In this document: positions 11,790 to 19,397 of the stretch, in pieces | How positions within the stretch are numbered: the stretch's first letter is position 1 | How the letters are laid out: every line of letters starts with the position of its first letter | Origin: a virus | Strand: one strand, 5' to 3' | DNA length: 29,528 nt | IMG/VR virus record: IMGVR_UViG_3300034198_013568 | Location: 1-29,528 of that record | The notes under the pieces: generated by a model | The model's input: only the letters and a program-made list of their open reading frames with translations | Told to the model about the DNA's origin: nothing | The model's database searches: none | Program-made: the position numbers and the translations under genes

Positions 11790-12117
11790 ATTAAATCACT
11801 CAGGCTGGAGAGTTCCTGAGTATAAAGTTCTTTTAAAACCTGACGTTGTAGAAGAAAAAACAAAAGGCGGCATCATTCTTACGCAAAAAATACAAGAAGA
11901 TGAGCAAAATGCCAAGCTAGAAGCGACGATTGTTGGAATTGGAGCTAAATCTTTTGATTCTGGCACTTGGGAAGATAAGCCAAATTTAGGCGATAGAGTA
12001 ATGATCCGTAGATATGCGGGGATTATTCTTTCAAAAGATCAAACTGCGGATAGCCATGAATATCGAATCGTGATGGATCGTGAGATTGTCGCAATTAAAG
12101 AAAATAATAAAAAATAA
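11779..12117 (+). CDS. GroES-like co-chaperonin
   Basis: The product has 112 residues, close to the length of phage Cpn10 proteins (host GroES is about 97). VLLKPDVVEEKTKGGIILTQ (residues 18-36) matches the first strand and mobile loop, with GGIIL (30-34) corresponding to the GroEL-contacting G-G-I-V-L. ATIVGIGAKS and LGDRVMIRRYAGI match the central barrel strands, and EYRIVMDREIVAI (about 94-106) the conserved C-terminal strand. A phage-encoded GroES likely caps host GroEL to fold the capsid protein, as T4 gp31 does. Its place between portal and scaffold supports this. Confidence 0.85.
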   Translation: MKNKLNHSGWRVPEYKVLLKPDVVEEKTKGGIILTQKIQEDEQNAKLEATIVGIGAKSFDSGTWEDKPNLGDRVMIRRYAGIILSKDQTADSHEYRIVMDREIVAIKENNKK

Positions 12118-12131
12118 ACTGAGTAAATATT

Positions 12132-13151
12132 ATGACTGAAATTTTAGACACATCAACAGAAATCGACATTGATTTAGGAATTGGTTCGTCGCCAATTGAT
12201 TCAATTGAGGTTAAAGAAGAAGTTAAAAAGATTCCACCTAATCCGATATTTGAGGATATGGAGGAAGATGAGATTGAAGAGGAAGAATTTGCTAAATCTC
12301 CAACTCAAATCAGAAAAGAAAAAGAACGCGAATTTTATCAAACTCTTTCTGGAGCGGAAAAAGAAGCCTGGAATGAAGGCTGGAGAAAAGGGTCGTTTTT
12401 TAAAGGTTTAAACAAAGACGGAACTCCACGATCAGAAATTTCTGCTGAAGAGTTTTTAGAAAGACGTAAACAAATTGCACCGATTAATAATGAAAGAACT
12501 CGAACATTAGGCAGAGAAAAAGCAGAAGCCGAAGAACGAGCAGCCGCTTTAGAAAGACAGGTCCAAGAGCTTCTTAAGTACAATAAAACTAGAGAAGAAA
12601 GAGAAATGAAATCTTCTCGATCAGTTTTAGATCAACAAGAAGACCAAGCAATTCTTGAAGGCGACATTGAAAGAGTTAGAGCAATTCGCGCACAAAGAGA
12701 ATCACTTGAAAGAGAAAAATTTACTTTTTCAGAAGAGCCTAAGCAAGAAGCAAATGTTTTTACTCCAAGAGAACAAAACATATTTAAAGAATGGGCTGCA
12801 GAAAATATTTGGTTTCATAGAGATCTAAAACTTCAAGCCTATGCGTCTAATATGTTTAATGAGTTACACGAGAACAATCCTCGTCAGTCATTAATTGAGA
12901 AATTGGAAATGGTGCAAGAAGAAATTGAAAACCGTTTTGGCGATAAAATTGGAAGAACTACACGAAAACCAATTAGAGTTGATTCAGGTTTAAGAGGAAT
13001 GCAATCCAGCCAGCCTCAAACTTTAAGTTATAACGAAATACCAGCCGACGCAAAAGCAATGTGTGAAGGATTCATTAAAAAAGGAAAAATGAGTCCTGAA
13101 GCAGCCAAAAAGCTTCGTGCCGAGTATGTAAAAGAATATTCAACTAATTAA
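12132..13151 (+). CDS. Scaffold (capsid assembly) protein
   Basis: The product has 339 residues and is strongly charged, with an acidic N-terminus (EDMEEDEIEEEEFA) and long helical stretches (REKAEAEERAAALERQVQEL) of coiled-coil character. The C-terminal part is basic and helical (AAKKLRAEYVKEY), where scaffolds typically contact coat protein. It has no catalytic motif. The position between portal and capsid genes and the composition fit an internal scaffold that guides prohead assembly and then leaves. A protease motif is not apparent. Confidence 0.65.
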   Translation: MTEILDTSTEIDIDLGIGSSPIDSIEVKEEVKKIPPNPIFEDMEEDEIEEEEFAKSPTQIRKEKEREFYQTLSGAEKEAWNEGWRKGSFFKGLNKDGTPRSEISAEEFLERRKQIAPINNERTRTLGREKAEAEERAAALERQVQELLKYNKTREEREMKSSRSVLDQQEDQAILEGDIERVRAIRAQRESLEREKFTFSEEPKQEANVFTPREQNIFKEWAAENIWFHRDLKLQAYASNMFNELHENNPRQSLIEKLEMVQEEIENRFGDKIGRTTRKPIRVDSGLRGMQSSQPQTLSYNEIPADAKAMCEGFIKKGKMSPEAAKKLRAEYVKEYSTN

Positions 13152-13165
13152 TTGAGGAAATAAAT

Positions 13166-13726
13166 ATGCCTAGAGGAATCCCTAACAAAAGCCCAGTAAA
13201 CTTAATCGAAGACGATTTTGTTTCAAGAGAAGACATTTCACAATCTTACTCTTCAAGAGACGAAAGAGTTGATGAACAACGCGCTCCTAGACCAGTTGAT
13301 AGAGATGTAGAGGAAATAACTATGCCAGACGGCAAAAAGTTTACTCGCGTTGCTAGAACTTCGGTTCGCAATGATAACCCTTCTTTGTCATCTGATTCTA
13401 AAGCTGGTTGGAAAAGACGCTGGATTTCAGGTGCAAAACCAGGTAGATTACAAGAAGTAATTGATTTGGGATACCTTCCTGCAACAGATGAAAACGGAAC
13501 TGCAATCAAACCAAGAAAAGGCGGATACAAAGATGGTCAAATGTACCAAATGTATCTAATGGAAATATCTGAGGAAATGGACGCAAAACTCGAAAGAGAT
13601 AATGCGGAAAAAGTGAGTAATTTAAATCAAAAAGTCATCAATGAGAATGTTGGTCAAAGTTTGGGGCATAATTCCTCAACCTACCTAGCACAAGATGATT
13701 TTAGATCCGTAACTAAACAAAATTAA
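13166..13726 (+). CDS. Head-associated protein, function unknown
   Basis: The product has 186 residues after a strong GAGGAAATAAAT ribosome-binding site. The first 60 residues are polar and probably disordered. The middle holds a basic, proline/glycine-rich segment (GWKRRWISGAKPGRLQEVID LGYLPATDENG, then KPRKGGYKDGQMYQMYLMEI), and the end is helical. The combination W-K-R-R-W-x-x-x-x-K-P-G-R recurs in proteins encoded between scaffold and capsid genes of related phages. It may be a minor head or portal-vertex component. Confidence 0.5.
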   Translation: MPRGIPNKSPVNLIEDDFVSREDISQSYSSRDERVDEQRAPRPVDRDVEEITMPDGKKFTRVARTSVRNDNPSLSSDSKAGWKRRWISGAKPGRLQEVIDLGYLPATDENGTAIKPRKGGYKDGQMYQMYLMEISEEMDAKLERDNAEKVSNLNQKVINENVGQSLGHNSSTYLAQDDFRSVTKQN

Positions 13727-13738
13727 ATAAAATAAATT

Positions 13739-14347
13739 ATGGCAAACGCCAATACCCCAATGGGATTAGTCCCGATCCAAAACAGCCCTGGAGTAGAAAT
13801 TCAAAAAAATTACTACTACATTCCGGCTTCTTACGCAACCGCTTTGTTTAAAGGCGATCCTGTTATTAAAACTGGAACTGCAAACTCTGCTGCTGTTATT
13901 TTTGGTAAACAATATGCTCCTGGCTCTCTTCCTGAAATTAACAAAGCAACTGCTGGAACTACCAACTTGATTACTGGCGTTATTGTAGATTTTGTCTTTA
14001 ATCCAGACAATCTCAACAGAACTTACAACCCAGCTTCAACCGAATGTATTGCTGTTGTAGCCGATCACCCAGATCAACTTTTTGAAATTCAAGAAGAAAC
14101 TGCTGGCACTGCATTAGCTATCACTGACGTTGGCCTTAACGCTAACCTAGTTTATGCAGAATCTGGCAGCACCGTTACTGGTCTTTCAGGTGTTGAACTT
14201 GACACAACTACTCCTGCAACAACTCAAGGCTTCCAACTTCGTCTTAAAAAAGTTGTTGATCGTCCAGACAACGCTCTAGGTCAACATTGTAAGTGGGTCG
14301 TTAAGATCAATCAACATTCAGAAGGTCTAAACACCGCTGGAATCTAA
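13739..14347 (+). CDS. Head decoration (structural cement-like) protein
   Basis: The product has 202 residues. The opening MANANTPMGLVPIQ, then YYYIPASYATALFKGDPVIK, matches a family of phage structural cement proteins encoded just before or after the major capsid protein. The rest is rich in T, A, G and V and appears all beta, with no charged coiled coil. Such proteins bind the capsid exterior and strengthen it. The location immediately upstream of the capsid gene fits. Confidence 0.65.
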   Translation: MANANTPMGLVPIQNSPGVEIQKNYYYIPASYATALFKGDPVIKTGTANSAAVIFGKQYAPGSLPEINKATAGTTNLITGVIVDFVFNPDNLNRTYNPASTECIAVVADHPDQLFEIQEETAGTALAITDVGLNANLVYAESGSTVTGLSGVELDTTTPATTQGFQLRLKKVVDRPDNALGQHCKWVVKINQHSEGLNTAGI

Positions 14348-14370
14348 TTTTAATTTTTTAAATAAATACT

Positions 14371-15276
14371 ATGTCTGTTATTATAACTGGGACTATCCCA
14401 AAGGCTTTAAAGCCTGGCGTTAAAACTTTTTGGGGTGAATACTCTGAAGACGATCTTATAGCCGCTAAAATGGTAAGAATGGAAACAACTGATGAAGCAT
14501 TTGATGAAGATGTGTTAATCAGTCCATTTGGTCTAATGTCACAAAAAACTGAAGGCGCAGGCGTTGCTTACGATTCAATGACTCAAGGCTACGTTTCAAG
14601 ATATAACCAAAGAACACGCGCTTTAGGTTTCCAAGTTTCTTGGGAAGCTCGTAAATATGGTAAATATTTAGATGTTGTGTCTAAAGGTCAAAAATATTTA
14701 GCTAACTCTGCAAAAGAAACCAAAGAAACGGATGTTGCAAACTTGTTTAACAATGGGTTTTCAGCTTCTTACGTTTTTGGTGATGCTAAAAGTTTTTTTG
14801 CAACTGACCATCCAACTCGTGCAGGTTCTTTTTCTAATAAATTAGCTACTCCAGCCGATTTGTCAGAAGCTGCCCTTGAAGATTTGGCTATTCAAATTAG
14901 ACAAGCAACTAATGATAGAGGTCTTAACATGAAATTAAAACCTTTATTGTTGGCTGTAGCTCCTTCAAACATGTTTGAAGCTCAAAGAATTTTGTATTCT
15001 GAACTTCGTGTTGAATCTGCTAACAACGATCTAAACGCAATCAAGTCTCTTGGCTTGTTTTCTGAAGGATTTATTGTTAATGAGCATTTTACCGCAAATG
15101 ATGCTTATTTTATCAAAACTAACGCCCCAGAAGGTGCTAAAATGATTACTTCAGTTGAAGGTGAATTTAGCAATGACGGAGCTTTTGAATCAGGAGACCA
15201 TAAATATAAATTTATGACTGCTTATGCAATTGGCGTTACTGATCCACGCGGTTACTACGCTTCAGAAGGTGTTTAA
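14371..15276 (+). CDS. Major capsid protein (Mu gpT-like, HK97 fold)
   Basis: The product has 301 residues, the size of Mu-like gpT capsid subunits (about 300). Recognisable parts are an N-terminal DDLIAAKMVRMETTDEAFDE, a central VSWEARKYGKY, the FFATDHPTRAG loop and a gpT-like LLLAVAPSNMFEAQRILYSE (roughly residues 190-210). The end has PRGYYASEGV. Codon use looks typical of a highly expressed gene, and a strong G+C hairpin follows. It forms the icosahedral shell. The gpT-type capsid with a P22-type portal and tail is a mosaic combination. Confidence 0.8.
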   Translation: MSVIITGTIPKALKPGVKTFWGEYSEDDLIAAKMVRMETTDEAFDEDVLISPFGLMSQKTEGAGVAYDSMTQGYVSRYNQRTRALGFQVSWEARKYGKYLDVVSKGQKYLANSAKETKETDVANLFNNGFSASYVFGDAKSFFATDHPTRAGSFSNKLATPADLSEAALEDLAIQIRQATNDRGLNMKLKPLLLAVAPSNMFEAQRILYSELRVESANNDLNAIKSLGLFSEGFIVNEHFTANDAYFIKTNAPEGAKMITSVEGEFSNDGAFESGDHKYKFMTAYAIGVTDPRGYYASEGV

Positions 15277-15315
15277 TCTTCTTTAGCTTTTCTAACTATG
15301 TTCCTATTGGGTAAA

Positions 15316-15334
15316 GGGGGGTGAAATTCCCCCC
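15316..15334 (+). terminator. Strong hairpin after the capsid gene
   Basis: GGGGGG-TGAAATT-CCCCCC forms a perfect 6-bp stem 40 bases after the capsid stop. A long U-run does not follow (AGCATTAAATT), so it may protect or process the capsid mRNA or partly terminate it. As a perfect inverted repeat it could also act in the other direction. Confidence 0.5.
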
Positions 15335-15356
15335 AGCATTAAATTAAAATAAAAAA

Positions 15357-16055
15357 ATGGGTACTACAAATTATTCAAAGGGATTAACAAATAACACAGC
15401 GCAAAACATTTTGGGACAAATGGTTCAATTAGATCCAACCAGAATGCACACTTATTTTAATGATTTTGACGAATATCACGCAGGCAATTGGACGGTTACT
15501 GAAACACAAGCTGGAGCAACTCAAGCTCTAACTAATGTTGATGGTGGCGTGCTTTTGCTTACTAACTCAGCGGCAGATGATGATTTAAATGCTTTGCAAA
15601 AAGTTGGTGAATCATTTAAATTTGAAGCGGGTAAAAAATTATTCTTTAAAGCTAGATTTGCCGTTTCTGACGCAACACAATCTGATTTTGTAATTGGTCT
15701 TCAAATTACTGACACAACTCCTTTAGCAGTAACTGACGGCGTTTATTTTAGAAAAGACGACGGCGATGCTAACCTAGATTTTGTTGTAATTAAAGACTCA
15801 ACTGCATCAACTGCAACCGCAATTACTACTGTTGTAGCTGCCACTTACATTACTGTAGGCTTCTATTACAATGGCGTTGATGAAGTAGTTTATGCTGCTT
15901 CAACTAATAGTTTAAATCCAACCGTTTTAGGCAAATTGGCAATAACCAATCTTCCTGACGACGAGGAATTAACTGTTTCCTTTGCTATTCAAAATGGCGA
16001 AGCAGTTGCTAAAACTATGTCTGTTGATTACATTCTTGTAGCTAAAGAAAGATAA
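15357..16055 (+). CDS. Beta-rich virion surface protein
   Basis: The product has 232 residues. After about 35 N-terminal residues, the rest reads as a beta-sandwich of concanavalin/LamG type: HTYFNDFDEYHAGNWTVTET, LLLTNSAADDDLNALQKVGE, KKLFFKARFAVSDATQSDFV, VIGLQITDTTP and FYYNGVDEVVYAASTN. Such modules are found in head fibres and capsid decoration proteins that bind carbohydrates. The position just after the capsid gene suggests a head-surface role. The N-terminus probably attaches to the capsid. Confidence 0.5.
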   Translation: MGTTNYSKGLTNNTAQNILGQMVQLDPTRMHTYFNDFDEYHAGNWTVTETQAGATQALTNVDGGVLLLTNSAADDDLNALQKVGESFKFEAGKKLFFKARFAVSDATQSDFVIGLQITDTTPLAVTDGVYFRKDDGDANLDFVVIKDSTASTATAITTVVAATYITVGFYYNGVDEVVYAASTNSLNPTVLGKLAITNLPDDEELTVSFAIQNGEAVAKTMSVDYILVAKER

Positions 16056-16068
16056 TTTTAGGAGCAAA

Positions 16069-16692
16069 ATGCAAACAACAAGATTAAGTTTTACCCCAGC
16101 AGATGCAAATTTAACTGGGTTTGCAAGTAACGTAACAGGTGCAACTTGGACTTTGACAGCAAAAGCTTGCACGGATGCTTTGGCTCATAGAATTTCAATT
16201 AAAAACGATTCTATAACAAGTCATTCGGGCAAAACTGCGTTATTAACTGGGACAGACGTTGACGGTTATGTTTTAACTGAAACCATTACTCTTCCAGGAG
16301 TTTCGGCAACAGTTGAAAGTTCAAATTACTTTAAGACTTTAACTTCTGTTGTGCCTTCGGCCACTATTGGCGCGGACACGATGGATATTGGCTGGGTTGA
16401 TGAATTTATTTCACAAACTATTCCAACTAAAAGAAGTAGGTCTTCAAGAAGTCAGGCTGCTCTTGCTTTAAGAGTAATTGTGACTGGAACAATCAATTAC
16501 ACCGTTCAGCAAACTTTGGATAATGTTCAAACGCTAACTAATCGAGTGTTCGATTGGGCAAATCATGATTCTGGTTCAGTTGTTGCGGCTGCAATTTCAG
16601 CTAACGCAAACTACCTTGTAACTCCTGAAGCTTCTAGGCTAAAAGTTAATTCGTATAGCTCTGGCGCAACAATTCAATACATCATCGACTAA
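16069..16692 (+). CDS. Virion structural protein, probably head surface
   Basis: The product has 207 residues after an AGGAG site. It is rich in T, S, A and V and all beta, with a basic linker KRSRSSRSQ at about residues 122-131 separating two domains. The second domain contains VIVTGTINYTVQQTLDN and IQYIID. No enzyme motif is seen. It is likely a partner of the preceding beta protein in the capsid exterior. Confidence 0.5.
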   Translation: MQTTRLSFTPADANLTGFASNVTGATWTLTAKACTDALAHRISIKNDSITSHSGKTALLTGTDVDGYVLTETITLPGVSATVESSNYFKTLTSVVPSATIGADTMDIGWVDEFISQTIPTKRSRSSRSQAALALRVIVTGTINYTVQQTLDNVQTLTNRVFDWANHDSGSVVAAAISANANYLVTPEASRLKVNSYSSGATIQYIID

Positions 16693-16693
16693 T

Positions 16694-16906
16694 ATGGATT
16701 ACTTAGTAATTTGTGATAGAACCGGATTTAAGAAATGGCGTTCAGAATGCCGCTACGAATGGGATGGAAAATTGGTCTGGAGCAAAGTTTGGAGAAGAAG
16801 ACAACCGCAAGACACTCCAATCGTTGCTCCAGCTCCAGTAAAAATACCCGACTCAAGACCAGAGACTAACGATGTATTTATCGTTGCTCCTGCTGTAACT
16901 TATTAA
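16694..16906 (+). CDS. Small phage protein with an RSECRYEWDGKLVW core
   Basis: The product has 70 residues, starting one base after the preceding stop. The core KKWRSECRYEWDGKLVWSKV with WRRRQPQD recalls a widespread family of small phage proteins found near head genes, usually with the pattern S-E-C-R-x-E-W-x-G-L then W-E-P-R-H-P-Q-D. The zinc-binding cysteines of many relatives are mostly missing here. The C-terminal 40 residues are proline-rich with VAPA twice. Its function is not known. Confidence 0.5.
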   Translation: MDYLVICDRTGFKKWRSECRYEWDGKLVWSKVWRRRQPQDTPIVAPAPVKIPDSRPETNDVFIVAPAVTY

Positions 16907-16919
16907 AAAGTAAAATAAT

Positions 16920-17015
16920 ATGAAAAAAACAATTAAAAAATCTTCTGACAAAAAATCAGAAACAAAAATGGCCGCAAAAAAATACGACACAAAACCAAAA
17001 AGCAAAAAAAAGTAG
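16920..17015 (+). CDS. Very small lysine-rich protein, 31 residues
   Basis: The frame starts MKKTIKKSSDKKSETKMAAK and ends PKSKKK; 14 of its 31 residues are lysine. It lies right after the 70-residue gene in the head region. So basic and small a product could neutralise packaged DNA or bind RNA. It could also be a random frame in poly-A-rich DNA, but it begins within 15 bases of the upstream stop and fills a gap in a dense operon. Confidence 0.4.
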   Translation: MKKTIKKSSDKKSETKMAAKKYDTKPKSKKK

Positions 17016-17047
17016 TTGTAATGTTAAAAACAACATATTAAAAATAA

Positions 17048-17081
17048 CTCAGCTACTTTTGAGTAAATGTAGTAAGCTGAG
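17048..17081 (+). promoter_or_regulatory. 7-bp hairpin between head and ejection genes
   Basis: CTCAGCT (17048-17054) pairs with AGCTGAG (17075-17081) around a 20-nt loop containing GAGTAAATG. The string AATAAC...AGCTACTTTT just here reappears at 26492-26510 upstream of the tail fibre. No U-run follows, so it is more likely an mRNA processing or translation-control element than a terminator. Confidence 0.35.
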
Positions 17082-17107
17082 ATTTAAAATTAAATTCTCA
17101 AGAAAAG

Positions 17108-17590
17108 ATGGATTGTTTCAATCTACCAGTTATAGCAGACGAATATGGCAAAGATCTTGCTACTTTATCTAATGTTGAAAAAATAGAATTAACGGAATTT
17201 TATTTAAAAAATTATTTTGAAGGTTCTGAGCAAACAGCAAAAGAATTGCCGTTAGAGCATTTTATTTGCAATAAAACATACGTTAGACAAATAACGCTTC
17301 CTAAAGATATAATAGTAACTGGTAAAGTTCATAATTTTGACCATACTAGCATTATATCTAAAGGCGATGTAACCGTTATGACTCCCGAAGGAGTTACCCG
17401 CATAAAAGCCCCAGCAACATGGATTTCAAAAGCAGGTACAAAACGCTTAATTTATGTGCATGAAGAAACAATTTGGGCAACTATTCATCAAAGTGAAAAC
17501 ACTCTTGTAGAAAATTTAGAAAAAGAGATAGTCCACGATAGCGATTTGTCCTGGATCAATAAAGAAAATTTACTAGGAGATAAACAATGA
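17108..17590 (+). CDS. Cupin-like phage protein
   Basis: The product has 160 residues. The middle follows a pattern I associate with a frequent podophage protein: YVRQITLPKDIIVTGKVHNF, then ISKGDVTVMTPEGVTRIKAP, TWISKAGTKRLIYVHEETIW and TIH, i.e. a double-stranded beta-helix (cupin) fold. The N-terminal 50 residues are helical. The H-F-D-H region (about residues 77-80) could supply metal ligands, but an enzyme activity has not been shown for these proteins to my knowledge. It is encoded next to the ejection proteins, so a virion role is possible. Confidence 0.5.
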   Translation: MDCFNLPVIADEYGKDLATLSNVEKIELTEFYLKNYFEGSEQTAKELPLEHFICNKTYVRQITLPKDIIVTGKVHNFDHTSIISKGDVTVMTPEGVTRIKAPATWISKAGTKRLIYVHEETIWATIHQSENTLVENLEKEIVHDSDLSWINKENLLGDKQ

Positions 17591-18270
17591 CTTTTGCAAC
17601 AGTAGCAGTCGGTGGCGCAGCGGTAATTGGTGGCGGAATGGCAGCTCAAGGTTATTTTGGCAATAAAGCTTCAAAAAAAGCCTCAAGAGCAGCAGCAGCA
17701 GCAGCCGAGGAAATACGTCGTAGCAAGCAAGAAGCAATTGGCTATCTTGCTCCTTATCGTCAATCTGGAAGCTTAGCTTTAAGCCCTTTAACGGGTCTTC
17801 TTACAGGCAATCAATATGATCCTAATACTGGACAAACAACTGCAATAAATTCCGAACAACAACAAGCTCTTTTTCAAAAAAGTCCTGGCTATCAATTTCG
17901 TATAGACCAAGCAATGAAAAACGTACAAGCCTCTCAAGCTGCAAAAGGCGGATTGTTATCTGGTGGAGCTATGAAAGAGCTTTCTGATTATGGCTCTGGA
18001 ATGGCCTCAAGTGAATATGGAAACTACATTAATCAATTAATGGGTCTTTCTGGCATAGGAGAACGAGCCGCTACAAATTCAGGCAATTTTGCTACTGGAG
18101 CAGGTGCGCAAATTGCTGATTATACTCAAGAACAAGGCATGGCTATGGCAAATAGAGATGCTCAATTAGGTAATATTATTGGCGGCGGTCTTTCTGATGT
18201 GGGCGGGCTTGCAATGATGTTTGGAGCTAAAGGAAAGATGAACCAGATGAACCAAGGGAGCAAGTTTTAA
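17587..18270 (+). CDS. DNA ejection / internal virion protein (P22 gp7-like type)
   Basis: The product has 227 residues. It opens with a glycine-rich hydrophobic segment (VAVGGAAVIGGGMAA), then an alanine-rich helix (ASRAAAAAAEEIRRSKQEAI). Next come APYRQSGSLALSPL and the hallmark SPGYQFRIDQAMKNV, AAKGGLLSGGAMKELSDYGS and EYGNYINQLMGLSG. This string is shared by many podophage internal proteins expelled with the DNA to form a channel across the cell envelope. It overlaps the flanking genes by 4 bases and 1 base, so the three ejection genes are co-translated. Confidence 0.65.
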   Translation: MTFATVAVGGAAVIGGGMAAQGYFGNKASKKASRAAAAAAEEIRRSKQEAIGYLAPYRQSGSLALSPLTGLLTGNQYDPNTGQTTAINSEQQQALFQKSPGYQFRIDQAMKNVQASQAAKGGLLSGGAMKELSDYGSGMASSEYGNYINQLMGLSGIGERAATNSGNFATGAGAQIADYTQEQGMAMANRDAQLGNIIGGGLSDVGGLAMMFGAKGKMNQMNQGSKF

Positions 18271-19397
18271 TGGCAACCCAGTTAATCCAACAACAAAATC
18301 CGAATTATTTTAATTCTATTTCTAAAGGATTGGAAGCTGGCCAGAATATGCGTGCTAATGACGTAAAAATTCAAGCTGCTGAGCAAGAAATGGCTCTAAA
18401 ACAAGAATCTTATCAAATGGATCAAGGCTCAAGAATACTTGATGGTTTTTTTGCTTTGCCAGTTTCTGAGCATTCACAAGAAGTTTATGATAAATTACAC
18501 GCAGATTTTAAAAAAACTACTGGTCACGAATTACCAGCCCCAATGAATTATTCCGAACAAGGATTAAAAGGTCTTAGAGCTTTTCAAACTCGCCTAAAAG
18601 GCAGAGAGCAGGAATTGAAAGAACAAAAAGCGTTTCAAGATACTCAGACAGATTTAAGTGTCGAAGAGACCGGCAAGGGATTGATGACCTTTGATAAAAA
18701 AACCGGTGAATTTAAGCCGGCCCAATTAAGCGGGCAAAATATACCTGTTTATGTTAAACCTCCGACCTCTGTTGTGAATGTTAATAATGGTGAACAGCCA
18801 GCTTTCAGAAAGAAATTAGAAGAGACTTACGGAACAAAAATAGCAGAAAAGTTGGATAAGGTAAACTCCGATGCTGAAAACGCCGTTCAAACCAAACAAT
18901 GGCTAGGCGTTCAAAGGGAGGCTTTGGCTAACCTTCCTAACACAGGCGTTCTGGATAGCTCTAAAATCTATCTAGGGAATTTAGCAAATCAGCTTGGGGT
19001 TAAAGTTGATATGAAGAAAATTTCAAGCTTAGAGCAATTAAGTGCTGCCGGCAATACAATCACTATCCCTCTTGTTAAACAACTTGGTTACAACCCAACA
19101 GATGCTGATGCTCGCTTAATTGGGTCTACAATAGCTAACATTGGAAAAGGTAAAGCGACCAACTTACAATTAAATGATTTAATCGATCAAGCTGCTGATA
19201 AACAAATTGCTAAAGCTCAAATTGCTGATTCTCTGAGGGCGCAAGGAAGAGAATCAGAGCTTACGCAAGAGCTTAGAAATTACGATTTGAAAAATCCAAT
19301 CAAGATTCGCAATCTTGAAAAATCTTCTATTATCAAAACTCAAAAACCAATTAGTGAAATGAGTACAGAAGAATTAATAAGGTTAAGAAATAAATAA
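18270..19397 (+). CDS. Probable ejection / internal virion protein
   Basis: The product has 375 residues. It begins with NPNYFNSISKGLEAGQNMRA and continues with glutamine-rich helices (IQAAEQEMALKQESYQMDQ), a pattern typical of podophage internal proteins. Most of the rest is helical with A, Q and K, and no transmembrane segment or lysozyme motif is seen. Its start and stop overlap both neighbours by a single base (TAATG). By order it corresponds to the middle ejection gene. Confidence 0.55.
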   Translation: MATQLIQQQNPNYFNSISKGLEAGQNMRANDVKIQAAEQEMALKQESYQMDQGSRILDGFFALPVSEHSQEVYDKLHADFKKTTGHELPAPMNYSEQGLKGLRAFQTRLKGREQELKEQKAFQDTQTDLSVEETGKGLMTFDKKTGEFKPAQLSGQNIPVYVKPPTSVVNVNNGEQPAFRKKLEETYGTKIAEKLDKVNSDAENAVQTKQWLGVQREALANLPNTGVLDSSKIYLGNLANQLGVKVDMKKISSLEQLSAAGNTITIPLVKQLGYNPTDADARLIGSTIANIGKGKATNLQLNDLIDQAADKQIAKAQIADSLRAQGRESELTQELRNYDLKNPIKIRNLEKSSIIKTQKPISEMSTEELIRLRNK

